Shown here one piece after another: positions 1 to 9,661 of a DNA stretch of 64,000 nucleotides. The first letter of the stretch is position 1, and each line of letters begins with the position of its first letter. The translations under genes and the position numbers were made by a program. This stretch comes from JAMLHH01 sp964653095 (lineage in GTDB: Bacteria; Bacteroidota; Bacteroidia; Chitinophagales; JADIYW01). The DNA lies in NCBI GenBank assembly GCA_964653095.1, contig CAZZEH010000018.1:7439-71438 (forward strand), given 5' to 3'. The notes beneath the pieces were generated by a model. It saw only the letters and a program-made list of their open reading frames with translations. It had not been told where the DNA came from and made no database searches.

Positions 1-241
1 GATAACATCAGTGTCAACGATAGCATAATCCTTTTCATAAAATATTTTTTTGATTTAATTGACTACTTTCAAATCTAATGCCTAATTGCGAAGAATGATA
101 AGGTAGGATATGAAAAATAAACTGATTTAACATTAAATTAGATTTTTAGAAGTGAAATTAATATTTTGATGCATTCATTTGCGGATGCATAACAGCTTTG
201 TGATTCTTTAAAATATTTTGCCGTAAAACTGAATCATGAGT

Positions 242-249
242 TATCTTTG
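242..249 (+). promoter_or_regulatory. Bacteroidota -7 element (TATCTTTG)
   Basis: TATCTTTG matches the Bacteroidota -7 consensus TAnnTTTG exactly and ends 7 nt before the ATG of the barrel protein at 257. If it is used, transcription would start at or within a few bases of the ATG, giving a nearly leaderless mRNA. No good -33 TTG partner is obvious. The rest of 1-241 is AT-rich and shows no gene I can support. Confidence 0.4.
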
Positions 250-256
250 AAATCGA

Positions 257-970
257 ATGAGATATTGGTATTTGGCGCTTATTTTGTTTTTCGGGCTTAA
301 TTCCGGCTATGCGGCGGTGAGTGATACGCTTTCTGTCCATGATAAAGTCCGAATTTATTCGGGATTCAGATTCGGCTTTGGCGGTGCAAAACAAAGAAAT
401 ACCGTTATTTTTCAGAATGACGGTAAGTTTGCCATTAATCCGAATATTTCGGCAGTTTTATGGCTTCGGTTTAAACAAAATGTAGGAATGGTCACAGAAG
501 TAAATTACTCTCTGAAGGGCATTCGCTTCGTACGTACAGTAAAAGATACGACGACTGTTTATCAGAGACGTTTGCATTATGTGGAATTTCCGATTTTATT
601 TCAGGCATCTATCGGCACAAAAAAATTCTCTGAATATATGGAAATAGGTTTTGTACCGTCCTATGTGGCCGGAGCCTATGATCAGTCCACTGCTTTTGTA
701 AATAAAAAGCCTGTTTCTACGGAGTCTTCTGAGTTTTTTTACAATAAAGCAATTGACAATCCCACAAAAAGATTTGATATCAGTATGCTTCTCGGAGCGG
801 GGATGACCGTGGAAGCCGGACCCGGTTTACTGCAGGCAGGATTTAGGACGAATATTGGATTTTTGGATGTCAATAAAATCAACCGAATCGGTTACTACAA
901 TCAGCCACAAAGGCAATTTAGCTTTCAGTTGCAGTTGGGTTATGTCTGGTATATAAAATCCGTTCAATAG
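257..970 (+). CDS. outer membrane beta-barrel protein (PorT-like family)
   Basis: 237 aa. The first ~19 residues form a signal peptide (hydrophobic LALILFFGL core, then SGYAA), so the product is exported. The rest alternates short amphipathic strands rich in aromatic and glycine residues (GFRFGFGG, LHYVEFPILFQA, FDISMLLGAGM, FSFQLQLGYVWYI), the pattern of the small 'outer membrane protein beta-barrel' family (PF13568-like) common in Bacteroidota. No enzymatic motif is seen. It stands alone; the next gene is 120 bp downstream. The start is fixed by the signal peptide. Its exact role is unknown; the family assignment is from pattern only. Confidence 0.75.
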   Translation: MRYWYLALILFFGLNSGYAAVSDTLSVHDKVRIYSGFRFGFGGAKQRNTVIFQNDGKFAINPNISAVLWLRFKQNVGMVTEVNYSLKGIRFVRTVKDTTTVYQRRLHYVEFPILFQASIGTKKFSEYMEIGFVPSYVAGAYDQSTAFVNKKPVSTESSEFFYNKAIDNPTKRFDISMLLGAGMTVEAGPGLLQAGFRTNIGFLDVNKINRIGYYNQPQRQFSFQLQLGYVWYIKSVQ

Positions 971-1092
971 ATTCTCGGTAAAATTTTACTTACAAATGAC
1001 GCATTACAGAGTGTGGTCATTTAAAAGGAAGTATTAAAATCGTAGTATTGTGATTTACGTTTTTAATCCATTTTTTGTCATTGAATTTGGGC

Positions 1093-1545
1093 ATGAGTTT
1101 ATACAAAGTAGTACTTTTGATTCATATTTTATCTGCAATTTTAGGATTGGGACCCGGTTTCATTATGATCTATGTGGTCACGCGGGCCAAAAATATGACT
1201 GAGTTGCGTCATGCTTATTTTATCAGAAACCGGCTGCACATTTTTGTAATGGTAGGAGGGACTCTCCTTTTACTTTCAGGTTTGACAATGGGAGCTATGA
1301 ATCCTATCCTGTTTGAATTGGGATGGTATGTAACCAGTCTGATACTTTTTTTGATTGCTTTAGCTTTTGGACCTGTATTTCTTTCACCCCGCTCAAGACC
1401 TATCAAAAAGCTTTTGGAAACTCATCAGGGAGAAGATATTCCTACCCGATATTATAAACTTGCACAAGAACTGTTTTTGTACGAGCGTATAGAAAATGTC
1501 ATTTTTATAGTGATTATTATGCTGATGGTACTGAAACCGTTTTAG
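1093..1545 (+). CDS. DUF2269-like integral membrane protein
   Basis: 150 aa from the ATG at 1093. An in-frame TTG at 1075 would add six residues, but the ATG is preferred. About four hydrophobic helices are visible: VVLLIHILSAILGLGPGF near the N-terminus, one around residues 45-65, WYVTSLILFLIALAFGPVFL, and a C-terminal IIMLMVLKPF. The N-terminal H-x-L-S-A-I-L-G-x-G-P pattern recalls the predicted integral membrane family DUF2269. No catalytic motif is visible. It converges on the RND pump gene ending at 1576; no clear terminator was found between them. Function is unknown. Confidence 0.65.
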   Translation: MSLYKVVLLIHILSAILGLGPGFIMIYVVTRAKNMTELRHAYFIRNRLHIFVMVGGTLLLLSGLTMGAMNPILFELGWYVTSLILFLIALAFGPVFLSPRSRPIKKLLETHQGEDIPTRYYKLAQELFLYERIENVIFIVIIMLMVLKPF

Positions 1546-1575
1546 CGAACATTCCGTTTCCTTGATTAAAGATTT

Positions 1576-4500
1576 TTAAGCGGCTTTCTTTTCGCTCCTC
1601 CACGCTTTAAAACTGTCTATTATATGGTACATCACCGGAACAATAATCAGGGTGAAAAGCATGGATGAAGTCAGTCCTCCAATCAGTATCCAGGCGAGGC
1701 CGTTTTTCCACTCGGCACCTTCTCCTTTGGCCAATGCGACCGGAATCATTGCGATGACCATTGCAATAGTGGTCATCAAAATTGGACGGAACCGTTCCAG
1801 CGCGCCTTGTATGATGGCCTCCTGATAGCCCATACCTCTTGCTTTTAGGTGGTTGGCAAAGTCCACAATCAAAATAGCGTTTTTTACTACCAACCCTACA
1901 AGCATAATGATTCCAAGCATTCCGAAAATAGACAGGTTCTCCAAATTGAGCGCCAATGCCAAAAAGGCACCGATGAGTGCTACCGGAACAGAAAACATGA
2001 CCACAAAAGGATAGGCATACGACTCATACAGAGCAACCATAATCAGATAAACCAATACTATGGAGATAATAAGTGCCATGCCGAGGCTTGCTCCGGCTTC
2101 TGCCTGATATTTATATTCGCCAACCATAGTGGTGGAAATTCCTTTCGGAAGATTGAGCTGTTCTAACCGTTCATTGATTTCATCCAGTACGGTACCGTTT
2201 GCAAGTCCGGCAATCTGGGCAGTGATGGTCAGAGAAGGAATTTTGTCAAATCTTTCCAATTGGGTGGGTCCGGTGGTAAGTGATATATCGGCAAACTGAT
2301 CTAATTTGATGAGTTCGCCAAATTTATTAATCAGACTGACCTGTTTGATATTTTCAATATCTCTTTTATCAAATTCATCTAACTGAATATTGATGTCGTA
2401 TTCATTTTGTCCGTCTCTGAATTTGCTGTCTGTATTTCCTGAAAAAGAATATTGAAGGGTCGCGCCGACTGAGGCCAGGTCAACACCCAAATCTGCCATC
2501 TTTTTTCGATTCAAATCTACTTTGATTTCCGGCTTGGCATCTTCCACAGATTTTTTTACCTCAATAGTGCCGGGTACAGATTCTATCAGGTTTTTAACGG
2601 TATCACCATATTCGAGTACTTCGGACAGTTCGGTTCCCTGAATGACCACCTGAACAGGGGCATCCCCACCGGCAGACATGGATACCGGCTGAGATGTAAA
2701 TTCTATTCCCGGATATTTGTAAAACAGCTCTCTTTTTAGTTCAATCGCAAAATCTTTAACGGAAATATTTCTTTCTTTCAGGTCAATCATTTTTCCGGTA
2801 AATTCTACTATATAAGGTACCGCCTGAGTGGACATCATTCCGGAAGTCTGCTGCCCGACGGTGGTAAATACAGAAACCATTTCAGGCTTGGAGAGGAGAT
2901 ATTCTTCTATTTCAAGAGATATCTGATTGGTCTTTTCAATTGGCGTTTCGTCGGGAAGTTCTGCCACTAACAAAAACTCTCCCGCATCTCCTTCTTTCAC
3001 AAACTCCTGGCCGATAAATCCGTAACTAATCAAGAGCATGGATGAAAAAACCATTGCAAAAATTACGACAACAGTAATTGTTTTGTTTTTTAAGGACCAG
3101 TTCAGCATAGAAAGATAGATATCCCGGATTCCGCTCACAAAATTTTCAAACCAAATGATGGGTTTATCCAAAGTTTTATTTTTATCCAATACTTTTAGTT
3201 TCGCAAAGCGTGAGGCCAGTAGCGGAGTTACTGTAAAAGATACCAATAAGGATATTACGGTAGAAAAGGCGACGACGATAGAAAAAGCTTTGAGCAAATC
3301 AGACATCATACCTTCTACGAAAGCAATCGGCAGGAACACGACGATAATGACCAAAGTGATGGAGGTTACAGACAATCCTATTTCTTCCCAGCATTTAATG
3401 GCGGCTTCTTTTGGGGAAGCACCTTTTTCCAAATGCGTATAAATATTTTCAATCACTACTATAGAGTCATCCACCAAAATACCGACTACAAGAGTGAGTG
3501 CAAGCAAAGTCATGAGGTTGAGACTGAAGCCCATGACATTCATAATGATAAAAGTACTGATGATTGAAAGCGGAATAGACACCATTACGATAAATGCATT
3601 TCGCAGACTGTGCAGAAAGAACAGCATAATTATGGCGACGAGTATCACTGCCATCATCAGGTCATGAGTCACCGCATCGGCAGCTGCAAGCGTATAATCC
3701 GAATTGTCTGCAGCGATTTTAAACTTTAGATTCTGATCGGCATACATTTCTTCAATCTCGCTGATTTTATCTTTTATATCTTCCGATACCGCCACGGTAT
3801 TACCGTCTTTTTGCTTAATCACCATTAGAGCTACAGAAGGTATTCCGTTTACCCGGGAGATGGTCTCTATTTCTTTAATGCCGTCATATACATCCGCAAT
3901 TTCATGCAGATAAATCGGACTGTTTTCCTGAGGAGTGGTGGCCACAATCAGATTTCGTATATCTTCCACGGTATTAAACTTTCCGCCTAATCGAATCTGG
4001 TACTGAGCCGCTGCATTTTTAATTTTTCCGGTGGGAAAATCCATATTGGAAGTCGCAATGGCATTGGTTACCTGCAAGAGAGACAAGCCTCGGGACTCCA
4101 ACTTTTTCTGATTGATATTTACCCGTATTTCTCTGACCGTATTCCCCGCCACAGTAAGTTTGGCGACTCCGCTTACACGAGATAATTCCGGTATGATTTT
4201 GTTGTCGAGCAGGTCGTTGAGTTCCACAGGGTCCATATCTGAAGTAACCCCCATCTTCATTATCGGCAGGTCATCGAATGAAAATTTATCCAGTGCGGGA
4301 TCATCTATATCATCCGGCAGCAAAGAGCGAATGGCATTAATTTTTCGTTGGGCATTCTGAAGCGACAAATCGGCATCTGTACCATGTTTGAACTGAATCA
4401 CTATTAGTGATGCACCTTCCAAAGAATAGGATAAGAGCTGATCAATATTTTCCAGACCGGATACTTCGTCTTCGATGAGCTTGGTTACTGTACTTTCTAC

Positions 4501-4674
4501 TTCTCCCGGTCCGGCTCCGGCATAAATAGTCGTCACCATCACTACAGGAATGTTCATCTCCGGTAAAAGCTCATATTTCAGAGTATTGTAACTGAGCAGT
4601 CCGAAAAAAGTCAGGATCGTAAAAACAACAACGACAAGGGTTGGTCTCTTGACCGATAAGGATGTAATAGACAT
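1576..4674 (-). CDS. RND efflux transporter, inner membrane permease (AcrB/HAE1-like)
   Basis: 1032 aa, full length for the AcrB/HAE1 family. The protein is the proton-driven inner-membrane pump of a tripartite exporter. It has an N-terminal helix (VVVVFTILTFFGLLSY), two large periplasmic loops, and 12 expected membrane segments. The acidic pair of TM4 is present in VGILVDDSIVVIENI at about residue 401. The second half repeats the fold, with VGLVVKNAILIVDF near the C-terminus. It is the last gene of a regulator-TolC-MFP-RND operon, 21 bp after the MFP gene. The substrate cannot be read from sequence; hydrophobic drugs or lipids are more likely than metal ions because the TM4 signature resembles multidrug rather than CusA pumps. 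Confidence 0.92.
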   Translation of the reverse strand: MSITSLSVKRPTLVVVVFTILTFFGLLSYNTLKYELLPEMNIPVVMVTTIYAGAGPGEVESTVTKLIEDEVSGLENIDQLLSYSLEGASLIVIQFKHGTDADLSLQNAQRKINAIRSLLPDDIDDPALDKFSFDDLPIMKMGVTSDMDPVELNDLLDNKIIPELSRVSGVAKLTVAGNTVREIRVNINQKKLESRGLSLLQVTNAIATSNMDFPTGKIKNAAAQYQIRLGGKFNTVEDIRNLIVATTPQENSPIYLHEIADVYDGIKEIETISRVNGIPSVALMVIKQKDGNTVAVSEDIKDKISEIEEMYADQNLKFKIAADNSDYTLAAADAVTHDLMMAVILVAIIMLFFLHSLRNAFIVMVSIPLSIISTFIIMNVMGFSLNLMTLLALTLVVGILVDDSIVVIENIYTHLEKGASPKEAAIKCWEEIGLSVTSITLVIIVVFLPIAFVEGMMSDLLKAFSIVVAFSTVISLLVSFTVTPLLASRFAKLKVLDKNKTLDKPIIWFENFVSGIRDIYLSMLNWSLKNKTITVVVIFAMVFSSMLLISYGFIGQEFVKEGDAGEFLLVAELPDETPIEKTNQISLEIEEYLLSKPEMVSVFTTVGQQTSGMMSTQAVPYIVEFTGKMIDLKERNISVKDFAIELKRELFYKYPGIEFTSQPVSMSAGGDAPVQVVIQGTELSEVLEYGDTVKNLIESVPGTIEVKKSVEDAKPEIKVDLNRKKMADLGVDLASVGATLQYSFSGNTDSKFRDGQNEYDINIQLDEFDKRDIENIKQVSLINKFGELIKLDQFADISLTTGPTQLERFDKIPSLTITAQIAGLANGTVLDEINERLEQLNLPKGISTTMVGEYKYQAEAGASLGMALIISIVLVYLIMVALYESYAYPFVVMFSVPVALIGAFLALALNLENLSIFGMLGIIMLVGLVVKNAILIVDFANHLKARGMGYQEAIIQGALERFRPILMTTIAMVIAMIPVALAKGEGAEWKNGLAWILIGGLTSSMLFTLIIVPVMYHIIDSFKAWRSEKKAA

Positions 4675-4695
4675 AATACTAAACTCAGTTGAAAA

Positions 4696-5757
4696 TTAAT
4701 TAACGATAGAAACTTTAGCTCCTTCTCTGAGGTTGATTTGCCCCATGACTACGACTTGGTCTCCTGTCTGAAGGCCTTCAGAAATTTCAATATAGTTTCC
4801 GTGATACGAACCTGTTTTTACAGGAGTAATTTTGACAGTACTGTCGCGGCTGACTGTATATACTTTAGCATCATTGAGGCTTCCTGCAATAGCACTTCTC
4901 GGGATATAAACCATATCAGATTCTGCAAGATTTTCGAACAGTACTTTGCCGTACATGCCGGCTTTCAGTTGGTTGCCGGAGTTAGGCAGGTCTATTTCCA
5001 CCTCAAATCTCTTGGAGGCATCAGCCGACACCGCAATCCTTGAAATTTTACCGTCAAATACTTTGTTCGGGAAAACATCTGCACGAACCGGAACACTTTT
5101 TCCGATTTTCAGAAGCGGGACAATGCTTTCATTTACTTTGACCACCATCTTTACCGTGCCGATATCGACTAAATCTACCACAGGAGTACCGGGCATGGCG
5201 TAACTTCCCTGTTCCAGTAAAACTTTGCTGACATAGGCAGGCATAGGTGATGTAATGGTATAAAATTTAATCTGTTCCTGAAGTCCGTCTATGGAGGACT
5301 GAATGTTTTCTACCTGTAACTGTGCCTGTTCAATCTGCATTTTCGTGGTAGCTCCTACACTGTGTGCGTTCCGGATTCGTTCCAAATCTTTTTTCGCCTG
5401 CAGCAAAGCGGCTTTTGTGGTCTCCAATTGACTACTCAGAGCAGAATGCTCGATTTGACCAATTACAGCACCTTTGGATATGTACTGACCTTCCCGAACA
5501 TGGAGACTGATTAATCTGCCGGATGCAGTGGCCGAAACGGTCAGTGACTGGCGAGCCTGGAAGTCTCCGATTTCTTCTACGGTTGTCTCACTGCTCTCAT
5601 GTGTGACTTCGTGCACAATAACCGGTATATAGTCATAACGTTCAATATTCAGTGCCTTTTCAGTGTTTTCGTTGATCGTATCTTTATTTTTTTTGAGTGT
5701 AAATCCGACGAAAATCAGAAAGAACACGAGGGCGATAATTGATAATATTTTTTTCAT
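4696..5757 (-). CDS. RND efflux periplasmic adaptor (membrane fusion protein)
   Basis: 353 aa. An N-terminal membrane anchor (ILSIIALVFFLIFVGF, residues 4-19) is followed by a biotinyl-lipoyl-like half motif (SATASGRLISLHVREGQYIS), an alpha-helical hairpin around residues 110-150 (LETTKAALLQAKKDLERIRN), the second lipoyl half and beta-barrel (SPMPAYVSKVLLEQGSY, GTPVVDLVD), and a membrane-proximal domain ending in EGAKVSIVN. This is the HlyD/AcrA order. The adaptor bridges the RND pump encoded 21 bp downstream and the TolC-like channel encoded 19 bp upstream. The short spacings indicate one transcript. Confidence 0.92.
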   Translation of the reverse strand: MKKILSIIALVFFLIFVGFTLKKNKDTINENTEKALNIERYDYIPVIVHEVTHESSETTVEEIGDFQARQSLTVSATASGRLISLHVREGQYISKGAVIGQIEHSALSSQLETTKAALLQAKKDLERIRNAHSVGATTKMQIEQAQLQVENIQSSIDGLQEQIKFYTITSPMPAYVSKVLLEQGSYAMPGTPVVDLVDIGTVKMVVKVNESIVPLLKIGKSVPVRADVFPNKVFDGKISRIAVSADASKRFEVEIDLPNSGNQLKAGMYGKVLFENLAESDMVYIPRSAIAGSLNDAKVYTVSRDSTVKITPVKTGSYHGNYIEISEGLQTGDQVVVMGQINLREGAKVSIVN

Positions 5758-5776
5758 GCTGATTTGGGTTAAGCTG

Positions 5777-7111
5777 TTAGTTTAAAAGTTCAGATATTTT
5801 TCCTGAGATATACATTTCGTCTAACTCGGAGATTTTTATTTTCATTAAAGAATTCAGATAATTGTTTTGTGCTTCTTTTAGGCTGGTTTCTGCATTAATT
5901 AGCTCAGTGATGCCGCTCATTCCTTCATGGTATGTAAATTGAATGGCTTCATACAGCTGATTGGCATAAGTCAAATTCTCTTTTTGGTGGTCAAAATTAC
6001 TTCTGTTTTGCTGAATGGTATAAACGGCATTTTGGTATTGTAAATTGAGTTGTCGGTTTGTTTTTTCAATGTCGTATTTAAGCTGTTCCATATTGACTCT
6101 TTTTTGCTTGAGTGAATTGTTTTTCTTCAATCCGTCAAAAATTGGCACATTCAGAGTCAGCCCCAATAACATATACGGATAACGATTGAATGAACCTTCG
6201 TCTTTAAAATTAAATTTGTCGAACTGTCCGTTGAAACTGGTACTGAGTGAAAAGTGAAGAGTAGGGAAGAATCCGGCTTTAATAGTTTTATATTCTAATT
6301 CGGACATTTCGTACTGGGTCTGGAGAGCTTTTTGAGTAATGTTTTGTACGACCCGATATGCTTCGTCATACATTTCATCTTTTACCGTAATTTCTTCTTC
6401 TGCCAGAGTAAGCTCGTCCGACACATCCATACCCAAAATTATTTTCAGTGCATTAAGCTGCTGATTGTATGCGATATTGGCATTATTGAGTTGAGTAGAA
6501 AGATTTTTTTGGTTGATGATAAGCTGGTCCAAATCTAATTTTCGTACCATATCGTTTTCGTATTGCACTTTAGTGATTTCAGTGATAGCGTTGAGCCTGT
6601 CAAGATTGTCTTTCAGCATTTCAAGCTGAATTTTGAAGGCTTGTGCCTGATAATAATATGAAGCTACATTATAAATGACTTGCTCCTTGGCCTGTTCAAT
6701 TGAAATTTGTACTACATCTTTGGCTTTTTTAGCAGCTTTCAGACCATTAAAAAACTGCTGGCTATACAGCAGCTGATTCAGTTCCAATCCCGCTGCTACG
6801 GAATAATGTACTCCAAATTTGACCGGAATGAAAGTCCCCGGAGGTGCTCCGAAGAATTCTGCCGGAACCAGTTGAGTCGGGATGAGTACATTGTCGTTAA
6901 AAGTGGCATATCCGCTAAACTGTGGGAGACCGGCACTCATCTGCTCTTTTATTTTGTATTCCATATTCTCCTGTTCCATAGCGGCTTTCAGCAAATCGAA
7001 ATTGTGTTGAACGGCATAGTCCACACAGGCTTTTAAGTCGAAAGCAGTTTGAGCCTGTAGGGTAGAATAAAAAAAATATACGATAAATAGTATAAACGGA
7101 CGTGATGTCAT
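5777..7111 (-). CDS. TolC-family outer membrane efflux channel
   Basis: 444 aa from the ATG at 7111. This start is chosen because it opens directly on a signal peptide (TSRPFILFIVYFFYSTLQAQ); a start 37 codons upstream would overlap the regulator gene and place cytosol-like sequence before the signal. The mature protein shows the duplicated TolC layout with long helical repeats (NLDRLNAITEITKVQYENDM and later QLYEAIQFTYHEGMSGITEL). It provides the outer-membrane exit duct for the MFP/RND pair downstream. The gap to the MarR/GbsR gene is 19 bp, so regulator and pump appear co-transcribed. Confidence 0.9.
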   Translation of the reverse strand: MTSRPFILFIVYFFYSTLQAQTAFDLKACVDYAVQHNFDLLKAAMEQENMEYKIKEQMSAGLPQFSGYATFNDNVLIPTQLVPAEFFGAPPGTFIPVKFGVHYSVAAGLELNQLLYSQQFFNGLKAAKKAKDVVQISIEQAKEQVIYNVASYYYQAQAFKIQLEMLKDNLDRLNAITEITKVQYENDMVRKLDLDQLIINQKNLSTQLNNANIAYNQQLNALKIILGMDVSDELTLAEEEITVKDEMYDEAYRVVQNITQKALQTQYEMSELEYKTIKAGFFPTLHFSLSTSFNGQFDKFNFKDEGSFNRYPYMLLGLTLNVPIFDGLKKNNSLKQKRVNMEQLKYDIEKTNRQLNLQYQNAVYTIQQNRSNFDHQKENLTYANQLYEAIQFTYHEGMSGITELINAETSLKEAQNNYLNSLMKIKISELDEMYISGKISELLN

Positions 7112-7130
7112 AGAATTGATAAAATTTATT

Positions 7131-7601
7131 TTATAAGAGATTTTGCTTTTCCCATTCCTCAAAAAGCAGGGGAAGTTTTTGAACCATAAACTTGTAAAAA
7201 GAATGAATCTTTTCGAGTTCATTTGTAAAGTGAGTATTGAGATTGTTTGTTTTTCGGTATGCCATGATTTCTTCTAAAAGCTGATAGCTGATTTTAAACT
7301 CCTGAGGAATGCTGTTGATCTGTTCTATCCAATTTTGAGTATTAATTCTGAAATAACGTTTCCTTTCGCCCGGAAGTGTAAAGTATTCTACAACACCTGT
7401 ATCAGGTCTCATGAGAATTTTAAGATTGTTGCTGATTGAACTTTTACTTGCGGACAGAAGGCTGCACAGTTCATCAAAGGTCAGGTGCGGAGGATTTGCC
7501 AGTAAAAGGGCGCCGAATATTCTTCCGGAAAGAGGAGAATAACCCATCTTTTCGATTCGGACACCAATTTTTTCTATGAATATTTGTTGCGGCCTGCCCA
7601 T
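7131..7601 (-). CDS. GbsR/MarR-family transcriptional regulator of the efflux operon
   Basis: 156 aa. A winged-helix domain lies at residues ~20-85, with the recognition region LTFDELCSLLSASKSSISNNLKIL, a wing (GERKRYFRIN), and a C-terminal helical dimerisation part. The pattern (SPLSGRIFGALLLANPPHLT) is that of GbsR-like MarR proteins. It is first in the operon with the TolC, MFP and RND genes, so it probably autoregulates them as a repressor. A perfect AGTTCG-N8-CGAACT inverted repeat lies just upstream of its -7 element. The inducer is unknown. Confidence 0.85.
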   Translation of the reverse strand: MGRPQQIFIEKIGVRIEKMGYSPLSGRIFGALLLANPPHLTFDELCSLLSASKSSISNNLKILMRPDTGVVEYFTLPGERKRYFRINTQNWIEQINSIPQEFKISYQLLEEIMAYRKTNNLNTHFTNELEKIHSFYKFMVQKLPLLFEEWEKQNLL

Positions 7602-7620
7602 ATAATTAAATATAGTGGCG

Positions 7621-7662
7621 CAAATATAAAAACGGTTTTTTTAGTTCGGTAACAAACGAACT
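7621..7662 (-). promoter_or_regulatory. promoter with palindromic operator of the efflux operon
   Basis: On the minus strand TATATTTG (7628-7621) is a perfect TAnnTTTG -7 element 19 nt before the regulator's ATG. About 15 bp upstream sits a perfect inverted repeat AGTTCG-N8-CGAACT (7643-7662), covering the place where the -33 element would lie; a TTTG falls in its spacer. Its position suggests autorepression by the MarR/GbsR protein. The remainder to 7904 contains only a short palindrome ACTCCGGAGT (7690-7699) and an imperfect CTTC/GAAG hairpin (7851-7870) downstream of the hydrolase gene. Confidence 0.6.
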
Positions 7663-7904
7663 GAATTAATGAAAAGTTAACAAAGATCAACTCCGGAGTG
7701 AAAGTTACCCAAATTAGTTGGAGCCGAGTAAGGAGCTTTTTCAGGAACAGATGCCTGATAATCTCAAACTTAGGTCAAAAGTACTCTGACACCGTTTTTG
7801 ATTATATTTCCGGCTATCTCATCTGGTAATTTAACTTCTCACAGCAGCTCCTTCAAAGACTTTGGTGAAGTCACTTATATAATCATTTAAAAATCCTGAG
7901 GAAA

Positions 7905-9356
7905 TTATTTTCCTACGATAAATTTTTGGACAGAAACATTTCCGTCCTCTGTAGTAATCTGTAACAGGTGCATACCATTGTCCAATGCTTTCAAATCAAT
8001 GCCTCCATTAAAATTATTGGTAGTAAAATCCATTTGTGTTTTTCCTACTAAGTTCATAATCTTAATGTTCACTTTTTCTCCCGGTGTGTTGGTCTCAATA
8101 AATAGCCTGTCCTGAACCGGATTTGGATATATTTTGGCATTTAGCACAGTCCAATCCTTTGTACCGGTAATAATCTGCTTATAGGCGTTGAAAAACATTG
8201 CAGTGCTGAAAATAGCCGGATTGACACACTGTGTATGACTCAGATCAGGGTTTATATTTTCTGCTTTTACTAAGTCAGGATCGGCACCTCTTGCATACAT
8301 GGTGTCAATTGCCAATATGGCGTTTTGGTATGGAACCTGATCGTCAGCCTGGCAATAAAATATTCGTGTCGGAGACTCCGGTTTCCAACGATACACATCA
8401 TTTTCTACCAGAATCTGATTTACCATAAAATCCGGGTTGTTTCTTATATTTTCCAGTATTTCCGGGATAAGCATTTTATTTGCAACAGAAGAACCGTAAT
8501 TCGCTATAAGTGTATTGATGAGTTTTTGATTTAATTCTGATAATCTGATACTGCCATCATAATAATCCTGTATATCACTTAAGAATTCCGGTTTGAAAAA
8601 TTCTGAGATGTCGCCATATATCTCATAAACTTCATTTATGCCCAGCATCGTATTAGGAATGTATGCCGGAGAATTATAAGCTATGTCTGTGAGAATTAGT
8701 TCTCTCATCACACCGGAAAGGCTGTATGGACCGGAGTTGTGCGCCGCAGCAGTGACCGAACCGGCACCATATTTTTCCTGCATACCTTTATGGAAAGCCA
8801 TGGAAGCATATCCGCCTTGGGAATACCCGGTAATAAATAGCTGGTCATTAATTTTTATGTCATTGTCCGGAGCCCAGTCTTTGAAAGCTATCAACAAGTC
8901 TTCGGAAGCCTGAAAAGATGTGGAACCATGCACATAGGTTTGAAATCCACGTCCATCGCCCATTCCCACGTAGTCGGGTAATAAAGTAACAAAACCCATT
9001 CCTGCAAAGATAAATCCAAGCTGTCCTTCTTCACCTCCGGGCTGTCCGAGTCTTGAAGGTACACACTCTTTACAATCAGAAGTACCATGCTCATAGAAAG
9101 CTAACGGATAGGCATAACCGGCATCACTATCCGGAATAATCAACAGAGCAGAAAGTGTATCTGAATTTCCTTTGGCATCTGAAGATTCATAAGTGATTTT
9201 GTAATATTCTATCCCGTTTTCAAAGAGTGGATTTCCAAACATAGCGGTGATTTCCTCTTTGGTATTGGAGCCAATAAAATCTGATGTGATAATTTTTTGT
9301 GCATAGACAGTACCTGATAGAAACAGTACTGCCAAGAAAGTAGTAATCATTTTCAT
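7905..9356 (-). CDS. secreted alpha/beta hydrolase with type IX secretion sorting domain
   Basis: 483 aa. A signal peptide (KMITTFLAVLFLSGTVYAQ) precedes an alpha/beta-hydrolase domain. The nucleophile elbow is GYSQGG, with the serine near residue 177. An oxyanion-type loop (LAFYEHGTS) lies earlier, and a late Asp/His region (CQADDQVPYQNA, LSHTQC) could complete the triad. The last ~80 residues form a Por/T9SS type A sorting domain (IYPNPVQDRLFIET ... VQKFIVGK). The enzyme is therefore probably exported through the outer membrane and surface-attached or released. The fold resembles secreted lipases/esterases of the DAP2-like group; the substrate is unknown. Confidence 0.85.
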   Translation of the reverse strand: MKMITTFLAVLFLSGTVYAQKIITSDFIGSNTKEEITAMFGNPLFENGIEYYKITYESSDAKGNSDTLSALLIIPDSDAGYAYPLAFYEHGTSDCKECVPSRLGQPGGEEGQLGFIFAGMGFVTLLPDYVGMGDGRGFQTYVHGSTSFQASEDLLIAFKDWAPDNDIKINDQLFITGYSQGGYASMAFHKGMQEKYGAGSVTAAAHNSGPYSLSGVMRELILTDIAYNSPAYIPNTMLGINEVYEIYGDISEFFKPEFLSDIQDYYDGSIRLSELNQKLINTLIANYGSSVANKMLIPEILENIRNNPDFMVNQILVENDVYRWKPESPTRIFYCQADDQVPYQNAILAIDTMYARGADPDLVKAENINPDLSHTQCVNPAIFSTAMFFNAYKQIITGTKDWTVLNAKIYPNPVQDRLFIETNTPGEKVNIKIMNLVGKTQMDFTTNNFNGGIDLKALDNGMHLLQITTEDGNVSVQKFIVGK

Positions 9357-9540
9357 GGTATATGAATTTAAAGTTTAAAGTTCAAGTTAAATAAAATATT
9401 TTGAAAATGATAAATTTACAGAAGTATATATTTGAAAAAAATCGGTTACTAATCAAATTCGATTTGTTGCTCAATGGTCGTGTTTCGACTTCGCCAATAA
9501 TTACCCTTTATCACTATTCTTGTTCAGTGAGTCAATCACT

Positions 9541-9655
9541 CTTCAGGCGCAAGCCGCAGACCGGATAGGACGGAGTATCATCCCGATGAGGGACGAATCG
9601 GGAAAGACGGAGGGATAGCCGGATGAGGGACGGTTTTGGTCGGAATACTGCTGCC
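9541..9655 (+). repeat. GC-rich REP-like intergenic element
   Basis: The 305-bp gap 9357-9661 holds no gene I can support. Its second half is more GC-rich than the flanks and has repetitive short motifs (GGATAGGACGGA, GGATGAGGGACG, GAGGGATAGCC). It contains a 7-bp perfect hairpin TCCCGAT-N9-ATCGGGA (9581-9603). The GAGGGATAG motif recurs at 43325-43340. It may be a REP-like element or serve as the 3' hairpin of the transporter gene ending at 9662. Confidence 0.4.
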
Positions 9656-9661
9656 CTAATA

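Noticed and set aside
5777..7222. 481-aa version of the TolC-like protein starting at 7222
   Set aside because: It would overlap the regulator gene by 92 bp and bury the signal peptide; the ATG at 7111 fits better.
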